Of a stretch of 64,000 nucleotides of DNA, positions 40,394 through 50,241 are shown piece by piece. The stretch is from Candidatus Gastranaerophilales bacterium. GTDB taxonomy: Bacteria; Cyanobacteriota; Vampirovibrionia; Gastranaerophilales; Gastranaerophilaceae. Location of the stretch: the NCBI GenBank assembly GCA_900767135.1, contig CAAFYU010000005.1, positions 1 through 64,000 on the forward strand, in the 5' to 3' direction. The first letter of the stretch is position 1. Every line of letters begins with the position of its first letter. A program made the position numbers and the translations under genes. The notes below the pieces were generated by a model. It was not told the DNA's origin and made no database searches. It saw only the letters and a program-made list of their open reading frames with translations.

Positions 40394-41587
40394 TTATTTT
40401 TTCAAGAAATCTGGAATTTCAATGTTTGTGAAGCTTGAAGAAACTTCCGGCATTGAACTTCTTCTTACTTGTTGCGATTGAGAAGACATTGCAGAATTTG
40501 CACCATTATTGAATGTTCCTGCAAAGAAGTCAGAAGCACTCAATTGCTTAGCACTTGTCTTTTCTTCCGGTTTTTGTTGGTTTTTCATTTCAAAACCGGT
40601 TGCAATAACAGTAATTTGGATTTCTCCTTGAATATTTTCGTTTACGGCAGTACCGATAATAACAGTTGCGTCGTCATTAACTGCATCATGGATAATATTT
40701 GCAGCATCTGAGATTTCGTGCAATGTCATATCAGGTCCACCTGTAATATTAACGATTACGCCAGTTGCTCCATTGATTGAAGATTCAAGCAATTGTGAAT
40801 TGATAGCGATTTCAGCAGCTTTAACAGCTCTACCTTCACCTTGACCGCGACCAATACCCATCAATGCAGAGCCAGAAGCTTGCATTACACACTTAACATC
40901 AGCAAAGTCAACGTTGATAAGTCCAGGAACTGTGATGATATCAGAGATACCTTGAACACCTCTCAATAGAACTTCGTCAACAATTACGAATGCTTCTGTC
41001 AAAGACACTTGTCTATCAACGACTTGCAACAATTTGTCGTTAGGAACAACAATAACAGCATCAACAGCTTCTCTAAGTTTTTCCAAACCTTGGTTAGCTT
41101 GATTTTGTCTTTTACGACCTTCCCAGCTGAAAGGTTTAGTAACAACTGCGATTGTCAAAATACCTAATTCCTTAGCGATTTTAGCAACAACCGGAGCAGC
41201 ACCTGTTCCTGTTCCGCCACCCATACCGGCAGTGATAAATACCATATCAGCACCGTCAAGAGCTTCGGTGATTTCTTGTTGAGCTTCTTCAGCAGCTTTT
41301 TCACCTACCGAAGGATCTCCGCCTGCACCAAGTCCTGATGTAGATTTAGAACCTAATTGAATTCTGTTCTTTGTTTGACCATATTCCAAAACCTGTAAAT
41401 CTGTATTCATCAACCAGAATTCTACACCTGATAAACCGGCTTTAATCATTCGATTAACAGCATTTCCGCCGCCGCCACCTACACCAATAACTTTGATTTT
41501 AGTAGGGTTTACAGGAGGTCTTTGAGTTTGATCATTACTTGCTGAATTATCTTTTTTAGCAAAGATGTCTGATACGAAATTTTCCAC
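40394..41587 (-). CDS. ftsZ: Cell-division protein FtsZ
   Basis: Tubulin-like GTPase forming the division ring. 397 residues; start codon GTG at 41587 (VENFVSD), with AAAGAGG 8 nt upstream. Motifs: KVIGVGGGGGNAVNRM near 32, the tubulin signature GGGTGTGAAP near 123, T7 loop NVDFADVKCVM. After a variable linker the C-terminal peptide EIPDFLKK, which docks FtsA/ZipA-type partners, is complete. Upstream TTGTAC-17-TAGTAT fits a promoter. No other division gene is adjacent. Confidence 0.96.
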   Translation of the reverse strand: MENFVSDIFAKKDNSASNDQTQRPPVNPTKIKVIGVGGGGGNAVNRMIKAGLSGVEFWLMNTDLQVLEYGQTKNRIQLGSKSTSGLGAGGDPSVGEKAAEEAQQEITEALDGADMVFITAGMGGGTGTGAAPVVAKIAKELGILTIAVVTKPFSWEGRKRQNQANQGLEKLREAVDAVIVVPNDKLLQVVDRQVSLTEAFVIVDEVLLRGVQGISDIITVPGLINVDFADVKCVMQASGSALMGIGRGQGEGRAVKAAEIAINSQLLESSINGATGVIVNITGGPDMTLHEISDAANIIHDAVNDDATVIIGTAVNENIQGEIQITVIATGFEMKNQQKPEEKTSAKQLSASDFFAGTFNNGANSAMSSQSQQVRRSSMPEVSSSFTNIEIPDFLKK

Positions 41588-41709
41588 TTTTTTTACCTCT
41601 TTATATAATTATAGTATTATCGACTTTATAATATACTAACATACTATTTTAAATAGAAAAAATGTACAAGAAAATTTGAATAATTATGAACAAAAATTAA
41701 TAATTTTGA

Positions 41710-41828
41710 AGTGAGTGGTGAATTGTGAGTAGTGAGTAGTTCAAATAGCTCGCGTTGCTCGGAAGTAATTTCTAGTGCACTAGCACTTGTTATGCTCCAT
41801 TCACTACTCACAATTCACCACTCACTTA
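41710..41828. repeat. Inverted-repeat element D (7-nt unit arms), overlapping the nadK stop
   Basis: Left arm GTGAGTG, GTGAATT, GTGAGTA, GTGAGTA then GTTCAAAT; core AGCTCGCGTTGCTCGG; right arm ATTCACTACTCACAATTC, then ACCACTCAC. The nadK stop codon (TTA at 41826-41828) lies in the last bases. Confidence 0.82.
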
Positions 41829-42620
41829 TTTAGCATACGCCGGTGGCATTGCCCAATGGAGTTTGTTTTGTAAAATGGAGTAGAACTCAAAATTTCCTAA
41901 AAGGGCTAATTTCGCTGTATAAACAGATTTTTTTATTTCAATTTCATTGTCAAACTCAAAGAGTTCCTGTCCATCAGTAGAAAGCACATACTTTGATTTT
42001 TTATCAGTACAAACTGTAATTTTTTCACAATCCGGCACTACAATTGGTCTTGCAGTAAGCGTATGCGGACAAATTGGAACAATTACAAAAGCATTTAACG
42101 ACGGAGCCAAAACTGGCCCCCCTGCTGAAAGCCCGTAAGCCGTAGAGCCGGTCGGTGTTGAAACAATAATTCCGTCCGCCAAATAATCACAAACAAATTT
42201 GTCATTAATCTTCAATGAAAAACTCGACGTCCTTCCAAAGTCACAACCCTTAATAACAAAATCATTCAGTGCCGTAAAATTTCCGCTTTCAAGCATTATT
42301 CTATCTTCAATAATATATTCATTTGCCAAAATTTTATCGACAGATTTTTCTATTTCCTCTTTTGAAGACTGAGAAAGAAACCCTAAACGTCCAAGATTTA
42401 CCCCAAAAACGGGAGTTTTAAACTTTGCATAAAACCTAGCCGTCTTTAAAATCGTACCATCACCCCCGATTACAAAGACGAAATCAAACCCTCCTTTAAG
42501 GTTATCAATATCTAATATTTGAGCTGTAACACCTTTTTGGGCAAGGATTTGAGCCAATTTATCCTTGATTTCTACCGAATGTAATATTTCCTGATTGTAG
42601 CAAATTGCAAAGTTTTTCAT
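41826..42620 (-). CDS. nadK: NAD kinase
   Basis: Phosphorylates NAD+ to NADP+. 264 residues: GGDGTILKTARFYAK near 54 (the GGDGT motif), NLGRLGFLSQ, TALNDFVIKG near 114 and STPTGSTAYGLSAGGPV (about 157-173). Slightly shorter than the usual ~290. A TATAAC box lies 6 nt before the ATG. The stop is within the repeat element, so its last few residues may come from it. Confidence 0.93.
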   Translation of the reverse strand: MKNFAICYNQEILHSVEIKDKLAQILAQKGVTAQILDIDNLKGGFDFVFVIGGDGTILKTARFYAKFKTPVFGVNLGRLGFLSQSSKEEIEKSVDKILANEYIIEDRIMLESGNFTALNDFVIKGCDFGRTSSFSLKINDKFVCDYLADGIIVSTPTGSTAYGLSAGGPVLAPSLNAFVIVPICPHTLTARPIVVPDCEKITVCTDKKSKYVLSTDGQELFEFDNEIEIKKSVYTAKLALLGNFEFYSILQNKLHWAMPPAYAK

Positions 42621-42928
42621 AACCTTGTTATAACATAAGTTCTTAATTTGAGCAAGATTATAGAAGCAAGCCAGAAACTCTTGTCATTCGTACCTTTTAA
42701 AAAAATGTTAAGTTTTGTTACTATAAAAAATCCCAAAAAAGCAATTCTCAACTCAAAAAAGTTTTTATATTAGTACAAGGGGAAAATTAATCACTTTAAT
42801 CTAACAATTAAGTATTTTGCAAATGACTTTGAATGATTGCAAACAGTTGAGTTTATTATTCAAAGACGTTGCGGAAGGCTAATTTCATCTTGGTAAAAAT
42901 GTAAGAAAACGAGGAAAAGGGGAAAATT
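42621..42928. other. 308-bp gap between nadK and the LysM gene
   Basis: No gene. It holds two divergent start regions: the nadK box at 42627-42632 (TTGCTC at 42650) and, for the LysM gene, AT-rich DNA with a TTTTATATTAG stretch near 42763. A poor copy of the GTCATTC repeat start is at 42681. Nothing else recognised. Confidence 0.4.
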
Positions 42929-44224
42929 ATGAGTTTAGACGGAAAAATCAATTACAATTACGCAGGGTATCAATTAAAATTTGATCCATCAAAAACAAGT
43001 TCAACAATTATGGACTTTAACACTCCAAAACCAAAAGTACAACAAGCAAAGTACACAAACACACAAATCGGAAATATTTGGGGACAACCGACAAGCAGGA
43101 TATACACATCTAGTCAAAATGCAGCTCCTGTGTTTAGTCAATATACAACTCCGACTTTAAGTCAAAATGCAGCTCCAATATTCAACCAACAGCCAAAGGT
43201 ATACACACCTGTTCAGAATACAGCACCTTTGTTTAGTCAATATACGACTCCTACATTAAGTCAAAATACGGCTCCGATATTCAATCAACCGACAAACACT
43301 CTTAATGTTCAGCCACCACTAACACAATCAACAAATCTCACATCAAATATACCGGCAAAACCACAGAATGCATATTCAGGTAGTTTACCACCAGTTAAGA
43401 ATGGGGATATGTATGGCAAATTTTTAGCCCAAAATCCAGTTCCACAAGCTACACCAATTCAACTTATAGATGAAAATAAAGCAGTAGCAGACAAACCTAT
43501 TACAGGTGACACTGATGCCGGCAAACAAGCTAAACCTAAAAAAGTAAAAACAGCTGAACAACGTGCAGCACAGTTAAGAAAAATCAGAAGCAACCCAAGA
43601 GCAAGATCTCTATATAAAAGATTAAAATTAAAAAACAATCCGGAACTTGCAAGCAGATATGAAAATTATTGCAAATCCGTAAAAAATTCTAACAAACTAA
43701 AAGGTTTGAAAAAAGCAGGTAAATGGGGTGCACTTGCAGCCTTGGCAATTGGTACAGTTGCAGTAGCAGTTCAAGCTTGCAAAGGCGACAAAAAAGACGA
43801 CGCCGTAAAACCGGAAACAACACAACCGGTAGCAGACACACAAACTCCGGCAGAACCGGCAAAACCAGCAGAAGAAACTCCTGCAACACCAGCTCCGGCA
43901 CCAACAGAGCCTGAAACTCCTGTCGAACAAACAAATCCGGTAGCACCTGTCGAAATAGGCGTTGGCGAATTCAATGACGGCAAATATAAGGTTAAAAAAG
44001 GTGATACTTTCTGGAATATCGCAGAAAAAAATCTAATTGAAGAATACAAAAAAGCTCAAACTGCTAAAAATGAAGCAATTGACGAAAATTACAAACCAAC
44101 AGATGCAGAAATCTTGAAAGAAACTGAAAGATTAGTTGCGAAGAACAAATATGAATTTGACGAAAAACATTGGAATACAACAAAACCGATTTATGAAGGC
44201 GACATCTTAAATATTGCAGCGTAA
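42929..44224 (+). CDS. Envelope protein with C-terminal LysM domain and internal repeats
   Basis: 431 residues. The N-terminal half is low-complexity and repetitive: the block SQYTTPTLSQNxAPIFNQ occurs at about 68-85 and again at about 107-124. A hydrophobic segment (AGKWGALAALAIGTVAVAVQA) at about 265-285 could be a membrane anchor. After a Pro/Thr/Glu-rich linker the C-terminus has YKVKKGDTFWNIAEKNL, a LysM domain that binds peptidoglycan or chitin-like glycans. AAAGGGG precedes the ATG. It probably forms a unit with the 44269 gene. Confidence 0.78.
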   Translation: MSLDGKINYNYAGYQLKFDPSKTSSTIMDFNTPKPKVQQAKYTNTQIGNIWGQPTSRIYTSSQNAAPVFSQYTTPTLSQNAAPIFNQQPKVYTPVQNTAPLFSQYTTPTLSQNTAPIFNQPTNTLNVQPPLTQSTNLTSNIPAKPQNAYSGSLPPVKNGDMYGKFLAQNPVPQATPIQLIDENKAVADKPITGDTDAGKQAKPKKVKTAEQRAAQLRKIRSNPRARSLYKRLKLKNNPELASRYENYCKSVKNSNKLKGLKKAGKWGALAALAIGTVAVAVQACKGDKKDDAVKPETTQPVADTQTPAEPAKPAEETPATPAPAPTEPETPVEQTNPVAPVEIGVGEFNDGKYKVKKGDTFWNIAEKNLIEEYKKAQTAKNEAIDENYKPTDAEILKETERLVAKNKYEFDEKHWNTTKPIYEGDILNIAA

Positions 44225-44268
44225 ATATAGAATATAGAAAAAGAAAGAAAGGTTAAAAAGGTGATGTT

Positions 44269-44775
44269 ATGGCAATTAACGGAAATTATGTTCAAAGTTT
44301 TACTTCGGCACACATGCCAAAATTCAATGGCAATTCGACATTAGCACATTATAATTTTGCAAATGCACAGTCGACACAGCACTTTCCAAAAGCAACAGCT
44401 CCAAAAATTACAGCTCCCAAAATTACAGCTCCAACAGGAGCAGCAGCGGGTGCAGCACATGCTCCACAAACAGTAGCAACTGTAAAACCAACAGGAGCAG
44501 GCATAATGGCTCAAATAAAAGATAAATTTTCACAAGTTTATCAGTCCGTAAAAAAACAAGTTACAAAAGGTTTAGAATATTTGAAAAACAAGACAGGTAT
44601 AAACGCAGAAACTGTTAAAAACAAATCGAAAGACTTAACAAAATCTGCTAAGGGATTGTGGTCAAAACTCAAAACCTCTATCCAGAAAAACCCTAGTAAA
44701 TGGGGTGTTGGAGCAGCAGTTACTGCATTAGCACTATTGGTAATGTCTTCTATCAAAGGAAACGCCAATGACTAA
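44269..44775 (+). CDS. Small envelope-type protein with C-terminal membrane segment
   Basis: 168 residues, not recognised. N-terminus MAINGNYVQSFTSAHMPKFNG, an AP-KIT repeat (three copies near residue 46), a Lys-rich helical middle and a C-terminal hydrophobic segment (KWGVGAAVTALALLVMSS). The same KWGxxAA anchor type occurs in the LysM protein upstream and, less closely, the 53113 protein, so these may share a location. AAGGTGA precedes the ATG. A terminator follows. Confidence 0.68.
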   Translation: MAINGNYVQSFTSAHMPKFNGNSTLAHYNFANAQSTQHFPKATAPKITAPKITAPTGAAAGAAHAPQTVATVKPTGAGIMAQIKDKFSQVYQSVKKQVTKGLEYLKNKTGINAETVKNKSKDLTKSAKGLWSKLKTSIQKNPSKWGVGAAVTALALLVMSSIKGNAND

Positions 44776-44810
44776 AATCTAAATTCTAAAATTTAAACAA
44801 TTTTAGTAAA

Positions 44811-44837
44811 AAATCCCCCAAAATTTTGGGGGATTTT
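44811..44837. terminator. Bidirectional terminator
   Basis: Stem AAATCCCCC / GGGGGATTT with a 7-8-nt A/T loop and T tracts on both strands, serving the 44269 gene and gyrA. Confidence 0.85.
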
Positions 44838-44885
44838 ATTTAAATATTAAACATCTGCATAATAAACGAAAAGATATTTTCTCTA

Positions 44886-47450
44886 TTATTCAGATTTATT
44901 ATTATCATCTAGCAAGCTTGTTTGAGCTACATTAGATTGAGTTTCAGCAGCGTCCATTGCAGCTACATCTTTTTTAACCGTTTCATCTTCGTCAGGATTC
45001 AAAATCTTATTTACAGATACAACTGAGTCATTATCTGTCAAGTTTTGAGCTCTTACACCTGTTGCAGGGCGACCTTGACGAGAAATTGAACCGGCATTCA
45101 ATCTTGTCACAACTCCGTTTGCTGTAACCATCATAATATCATCTGATTCTTTTACGATAGTCAATGCAACAAGTTTTGATGAAGTTGATTTAAACTTAGT
45201 TGCAATCAAACCTATTCCACCTCTGTTTTGGCTTCTGAATTCTGACAATTTTGTACGTTTGCCAAAGCCATCAGATGTTACAACCAACAAGTCAGCGTCA
45301 TAATCTCTTGGAACAATATCGCAACCAACAAGTTCGTCGCCAGCTCTCAACTTCATTGAAGTTACACCTCTTGCACTTCTGCCCAAAGGTCTTAAATCTT
45401 CAATCGGGAATCTGATTGCCATACCACAAGATGTTCCGATAATGATTTCATCTCTTGCTGCTGCAAGTTTTACCCAGTTAAGTTCATCGCCTTCTTCCAA
45501 ACCGATTGCGATAATACCATTTCTTCTGATATTTGAGAAGTTGTCTAATTCGATACGTTTAATATAGCCTTTCTTAGTCAACATAATCAAGTTCAAATCG
45601 TGTGAGAAGTTGCTTACAGGAACAACTGCCGTAATTCTTTCATCTTGATCAATTGGAAGAACGTTTACAATCGGCAAGCCCTTAGACTGACGTCCACCTT
45701 CTGGGAAGTCGTAAACACTCAAACTGTAAACAGTTCCCTTAGAAGAGAAGAACAACACTTTATCGTGCATCATTGCAGTAAAGAAGTGTTGAATATCATC
45801 ATCTTCCTTAGTTTTAATACCTGATTTACCACGAGTTGCACGATTTTGACGTTCAAACGTATCAAGAGAAATACGTTTCAAATATCCTTGGTGAGTAATA
45901 AATACTGCCATTGGAGTATTTGGTGTCAAGTCCTCAATTGTAACTTCACCTTGTTCCGGCAAAATTTGAGTTTTTCTGTCGTCACCGTATTTTTCTTTGT
46001 CTTCAAGCAATTCTTTTTTAATGATGTCAAGAATTTTTTGACGGCTTGCAAGAATTTCTTCGTATTCAGCGATTTTCTTCAAAAGTTCGTCGTACTCAGC
46101 TTTAACCTTGTCTTGTTCCAATCCTGTCAATCTTCTCAATTGCATTTCCAAAATCGCATTTGATTGATCAACATCAAGCCCAAATCTGCTCATCAAACCT
46201 GTTCTTGCATCATCTGTTGTCTTAGATTTTTTGATAAGTTCAATAACTTCATCAATTGAACCCAACGCAATAATCAAACCTGCCAAAATATGAGCTCTAA
46301 TTTTTGCCTTTTTCAAGAAGAAAATTGTACGTCTTGTAACAATTTCAACCCTGTGTTCAACGAATTCTGAAAGGACTTCAAACAAGTTCATCAATCTAGG
46401 CTGTTTACCACAAAGTGCAAGCATATTCACGCCAAAAGTAGTTGCTAATTGAGTAAACTTGAACAAATTATTTTTAACAACATCAGGTTTTGCGTCACGT
46501 TTAAGTTCAATTACGATACGCATACCTTCTCTGTCGGATTCATCACGAATATCAGAAATTCCGGTAATTCTTTGATCCTTAACAAGTTCTGCGATTTTTT
46601 CAATCAAAGCAGCTTTGTTTACCTGATAAGGAATTTCGGTTACAACGATTGCCGTACGAGTTTGACGACCGTTTCCGCCTGCAATTTCTTCAAAGTTTGC
46701 AACAGCCTGCATTTTGATAGAACCACGACCTGTTTCATAAGCCTGTTTAATATCACTTAAACCAATAATTGTAGCGGCAGTAGGGAAGTCAGGACCCTTT
46801 ACATATTCCATCAGTTCCGGAATAGAAATATTCGGATTATCAATCAAAGCAATTGTACCATCAACGATTTCACAAAGGTTATGAGGCGGAATATTTGTAG
46901 CCATACCAACGGCAATACCTGAACAGCCGTTCAAAAGCAACATTGGAAGTCTAACAGGTAAAACAGAAGGCTCTTGTAACGAACCGTCAAAGTTCGGCTC
47001 AAATTCAACTGTTTCACAATCAATATCTGCAAGCATAGATTGAGTAATCTTATGCATTCTTGCCTCAGTATACCTCATCGCAGCCGCACCATCACCATCG
47101 ACAGAACCGAAGTTTCCATGACCGTCAACTGTCAAATACCTTGTAGAGAAATCTTGTGCCATACGAACCAAAGCTTCGTAAACCGCTGTATCACCATGTG
47201 GGTGATATTTACCAAGAACTTCACCAACGATACGGGCACATTTCTTAAATGGTTTGTCCGGAGTCATGCCAAGTTCGTTCATAGCATACAAAATACGTCT
47301 GTGTACCGGTTTTAAACCATCTCTAACATCAGGTAGTGCACGTCCGACAATTACACTCATCGCATAGTCGATATATGAACGCTTCATCTCTTCTCTGATA
47401 TTAACAGGAACGATTTTCCCATCTGCAAACATATTTTGTTGATTGCTCAT
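44886..47450 (-). CDS. gyrA: DNA gyrase subunit A
   Basis: Breaks and rejoins DNA during supercoiling with GyrB. 854 residues from the ATG at 47450 (MSNQQNMF), preceded by AAAGGGA; an ATG at 47471 is less likely. The catalytic Tyr is in AAAMRYTEARM. The quinolone-resistance region reads HPHGDTAVYEALVRMAQDF, with Thr and Glu where E. coli has Ser83 and Asp87. The C-terminal pinwheel domain has repeated GRSARG/GGIG-type blades and the GyrA box is expressed as QNRATRGKSG near 535. gyrB is not adjacent. Confidence 0.95.
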   Translation of the reverse strand: MSNQQNMFADGKIVPVNIREEMKRSYIDYAMSVIVGRALPDVRDGLKPVHRRILYAMNELGMTPDKPFKKCARIVGEVLGKYHPHGDTAVYEALVRMAQDFSTRYLTVDGHGNFGSVDGDGAAAMRYTEARMHKITQSMLADIDCETVEFEPNFDGSLQEPSVLPVRLPMLLLNGCSGIAVGMATNIPPHNLCEIVDGTIALIDNPNISIPELMEYVKGPDFPTAATIIGLSDIKQAYETGRGSIKMQAVANFEEIAGGNGRQTRTAIVVTEIPYQVNKAALIEKIAELVKDQRITGISDIRDESDREGMRIVIELKRDAKPDVVKNNLFKFTQLATTFGVNMLALCGKQPRLMNLFEVLSEFVEHRVEIVTRRTIFFLKKAKIRAHILAGLIIALGSIDEVIELIKKSKTTDDARTGLMSRFGLDVDQSNAILEMQLRRLTGLEQDKVKAEYDELLKKIAEYEEILASRQKILDIIKKELLEDKEKYGDDRKTQILPEQGEVTIEDLTPNTPMAVFITHQGYLKRISLDTFERQNRATRGKSGIKTKEDDDIQHFFTAMMHDKVLFFSSKGTVYSLSVYDFPEGGRQSKGLPIVNVLPIDQDERITAVVPVSNFSHDLNLIMLTKKGYIKRIELDNFSNIRRNGIIAIGLEEGDELNWVKLAAARDEIIIGTSCGMAIRFPIEDLRPLGRSARGVTSMKLRAGDELVGCDIVPRDYDADLLVVTSDGFGKRTKLSEFRSQNRGGIGLIATKFKSTSSKLVALTIVKESDDIMMVTANGVVTRLNAGSISRQGRPATGVRAQNLTDNDSVVSVNKILNPDEDETVKKDVAAMDAAETQSNVAQTSLLDDNNKSE

Positions 47451-47622
47451 TTCAATCCCTTTCTCTTCCAAGTCTAATCTGTTATTAATATTGTATCACA
47501 AACAGATTTTTTAGGAAAATTTTAAAATAATCTTTACATTTTCAAGATAAAAAGCATACAAATAACCTGTTACAAAATAAATAACAATTAATACTAATTT
47601 ATCCCTTTGACACTATTTTTTA

Positions 47623-48177
47623 CTATAAATTTTCGGTAATAATTCCGCCAGAACCTCTATCAATTTCTCGTTTGAACGGTTTATCGTTTTCATCAAAATA
47701 TGTTTTTACGGTTCCTCGTTCTTCTATCTTTTCAATCCGTTTACCCTTTTCATCATATTGGCAGTATGTTGTTATATTTCCAGTCAAAGTTGTAATGACT
47801 TCTGCTTTTAGAACTCCATTGTCGTGGTATTCCATATCATACTCAGTTTTCATAGCGAGAACATTGTGTTCATCATACACAGAGTCATATTTATAGTCCA
47901 TATTCCCGAATTCGTCATAATGATGCCCGATTTCAAAGTTTCCCTGACGAGCATAGTCAAGCCACAACTTATTTTTTTTATCATAGCAACGCATAATCAA
48001 AGTTCCGTTAGGATTTTTCTCTAAAACTCTTAGCCCAAAATTTTCTTGCATCTCAATTACTTCTGTTCCGTCCGGCTTGATGTAACTCGGAGCCATCGGA
48101 TTTTTTTCTTTTTGCTTTTCAAAAGGATTTACAAAAAAATATTTACGTTTTTCGTGATTATCTTGCATATTATCCAT
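47623..48177 (-). CDS. Hypothetical protein with YD/MORN-like repeats
   Basis: 184 residues. Several short Tyr/Gly strands follow each other: GHHYDEFGNMDYKYDSVY, MEYHDNGVLKAEV, TYCQYDEKGKRIEKIEE and VKTYFDENDKPFKRE. They resemble YwqK/MORN-type beta-strand repeats of proteins annotated as toxin-antitoxin or surface-associated, without clear assignment. No signal peptide. A TAATAT box ends 6 nt before the ATG; no Shine-Dalgarno. Confidence 0.62.
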   Translation of the reverse strand: MDNMQDNHEKRKYFFVNPFEKQKEKNPMAPSYIKPDGTEVIEMQENFGLRVLEKNPNGTLIMRCYDKKNKLWLDYARQGNFEIGHHYDEFGNMDYKYDSVYDEHNVLAMKTEYDMEYHDNGVLKAEVITTLTGNITTYCQYDEKGKRIEKIEERGTVKTYFDENDKPFKREIDRGSGGIITENL

Positions 48178-48237
48178 AATATAATATTACGACAAAAATA
48201 TTTTAATCTTTAATCATACATTTATAGGAAATTGTGA

Positions 48238-48243
48238 TATAAT
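48238..48243 (+). promoter_or_regulatory. -10 box 6 nt before the TPR gene
   Basis: TATAAT, GCCGTT, ATG at 48250. Leaderless layout. Confidence 0.62.
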
Positions 48244-48249
48244 GCCGTT

Positions 48250-49149
48250 ATGAAGAAGTTAGTTTCAGCATGTATAATAGGATTTTTGTTTTCAACAACA
48301 TCAATATTTGCAAGCGAGTTGACAGAGGATTATTTTGACATCGCATCTGAATACGCAACTTATGGGAAATATTCTGATGCAATGGTTTATGTCGATAAAA
48401 TCCTTCAATTGGAGCCAAATAATTCTGATGCAAAAGAGTTGAAAAACACCCTGATTAGAGTAACAAACTCTAATGCAAAATCGTATTTAACTTCTTTTGA
48501 CAAAAACTATCAACAGGCTGAAAACTATAAAAATCAGGGCAATAAATCTAAACAAATTTCACAATTAGCTTCTGCAACAAGTGATTATTGGTCTATGTTT
48601 ACGCTTGCTAATATTTATAGAAACAACTCTGATTTCAAAAACGCAATCACATATTACCAAAAAGCTATCACATTAAAACCGGCTTTTGCACAAAGCTATT
48701 TAGGGTTGGCACAAAGTTATTACGGGCTAAAAGATTTTAAAAACACAGTAAATTATGTAGATAAGTATCTTTCATACAATTCCAAATCAGATATCGCTTA
48801 CGCATTACGTGCTCTGGCTAATATGGAAATGAATTACTTAGTCGAGGCACAAGACGATATTAAAAAAGCATTAGACATTGAAGAAAATATTTCATATTTA
48901 TTAATAGATGCCAAAATCGCTTATTATAGAGGGAATTACGACGATGCGAGAGAAAAATTGAACTTGCTTTTACGTAATGTTCAAACGTCAGAAGTCTACA
49001 AATACATCGGACTTTGCGATTACGCACAGAATGATTTGCCAAGTGCACTTTTAAATATTAACAAAGCAATCATACTCTCTGATGACGACAAAGATTTGAA
49101 TTTGAAGTATAATGAAATAAAATCAGAACTGGATAAACAACAGCAATGA
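48250..49149 (+). CDS. Exported tetratricopeptide-repeat protein
   Basis: 299 residues: signal peptide MKKLVSACIIGFLFSTTSIF cleaved near FAS, then about six TPR-like helical pairs (for example SDAMVYVDKILQLEPNNSDA, FKNAITYYQKAITLKPAFAQ, LPSALLNINKAIILS). It probably acts as a periplasmic protein-protein adaptor. Its 3' end overlaps a possible ATG of the phosphoesterase frame by 4 bp; the phosphoesterase start I use is 47 bp later. Confidence 0.8.
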   Translation: MKKLVSACIIGFLFSTTSIFASELTEDYFDIASEYATYGKYSDAMVYVDKILQLEPNNSDAKELKNTLIRVTNSNAKSYLTSFDKNYQQAENYKNQGNKSKQISQLASATSDYWSMFTLANIYRNNSDFKNAITYYQKAITLKPAFAQSYLGLAQSYYGLKDFKNTVNYVDKYLSYNSKSDIAYALRALANMEMNYLVEAQDDIKKALDIEENISYLLIDAKIAYYRGNYDDAREKLNLLLRNVQTSEVYKYIGLCDYAQNDLPSALLNINKAIILSDDDKDLNLKYNEIKSELDKQQQ

Positions 49150-49196
49150 CGACTAGAAGATATAGAAAAAGAAAAGTTATAAAAAAGGAGAGCATA

Positions 49197-50138
49197 ATGA
49201 CAAGATTAAAAAACTGGTCAATCTCTATTTTGTTATCAGGTGCAATGCTTTTAGGTTTGCAGTGTTACAGTAGCACATCAAGTTTAAAGTTCGCACAAGT
49301 CAGTGACACACATTTTTATACCGGAAGCAATAACACAACCTTCAAAATGGTTGCAGAATCACCAAAACTTCTTGACGATGTGATTGAGCAGATTAATGAA
49401 ACCCCAAATGTTTCTTTCGTAATGTTTACGGGCGATTTAATTGACAAACCATTTGAAAAAGAGTTGAGTGCATTCCTTCCGCACACAGAAAAACTTAATT
49501 ATCCTTGGTATTTTGCGTTCGGGAACCACGACACAATGTTTGGCGGATATTTGACTCCGAGGGTTTATATGGACTTGGTAAACCAATATAACACCAACTA
49601 CAAGTTTGAAAAATCATACTATTCATTTGTGCCACAAAAAGGTTACAAGGCAATAGTTTTGGACACAATTATTCGTGACAGGTTAACATCAAACGGTCAA
49701 ATCGGCGAAGAACAGCTAAAATGGCTTGACAACGAACTTGCAAATTCAAAAAAAGATACTGTTTTAATCTTTATGCACGTACCTGTTTTGGAGCCATACA
49801 ACAGCCCAAATCACAGGCTTTTAGATGCTGACAAAATGCAAGAAATCCTTAATAAATATAAGCAACCGATTGCGATATTTCAAGGACATTACCATGGTGC
49901 AAAAATTACTCAGCGAGATAATCTTCTGTATGTAAGTTGCCCATCTATGGTGTCATATCCAAACGCTTTCAGAATGATTACGGTGACAAATTACAGAAAC
50001 AAGGTCGTATTTAATATTCAAAATAAGGAAACTAATTTGAAAAATGTACAAAAACTTGCAAAACTATTGGTCTTTGGAACAACTATTTACACAGGCGAAG
50101 CGAAAGATCAAAATGCAACAATAGTGATTAAAAAATAA
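49197..50138 (+). CDS. Exported metallophosphoesterase
   Basis: 313 residues of the calcineurin-like family from the ATG at 49197 (MTRLKNWSISILLSG), preceded by GGAG 6 nt upstream; another ATG at 49146 overlaps the TPR gene but has no ribosome-binding site. Metal motifs: QVSDTHF (DxH), FTGDLIDKP (GDxxD), AFGNHDTM (GNHD), FMHVPV and GHYHGAK. The N-terminus is a signal peptide or anchor with Cys (LLGLQCYSS), not a standard lipobox. Substrate unknown; purple-acid-phosphatase/3',5'-phosphodiesterase-like. Confidence 0.83.
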   Translation: MTRLKNWSISILLSGAMLLGLQCYSSTSSLKFAQVSDTHFYTGSNNTTFKMVAESPKLLDDVIEQINETPNVSFVMFTGDLIDKPFEKELSAFLPHTEKLNYPWYFAFGNHDTMFGGYLTPRVYMDLVNQYNTNYKFEKSYYSFVPQKGYKAIVLDTIIRDRLTSNGQIGEEQLKWLDNELANSKKDTVLIFMHVPVLEPYNSPNHRLLDADKMQEILNKYKQPIAIFQGHYHGAKITQRDNLLYVSCPSMVSYPNAFRMITVTNYRNKVVFNIQNKETNLKNVQKLAKLLVFGTTIYTGEAKDQNATIVIKK

Positions 50139-50139
50139 G

Positions 50140-50222
50140 AAGTTTAGTGCTAATGCATAGTTTATTACCGAGCAAAGCGAGCGAAATGAACTTTTCACTA
50201 TTCACGTCTCACTTTTCACTTA
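50140..50222. repeat. Inverted-repeat element E (incomplete)
   Basis: Has the core in reverse orientation (CCGAGCAAAGCGAGCGAAATG, split here) and one arm, AACTTTTCACTATTCACG then TCTCACTTTTCACTT. The opposite arm is missing or eroded. It begins 2 bp after the metallophosphoesterase stop. Confidence 0.6.
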
Positions 50223-50241
50223 AATTCAGAAAGGACGAAAC

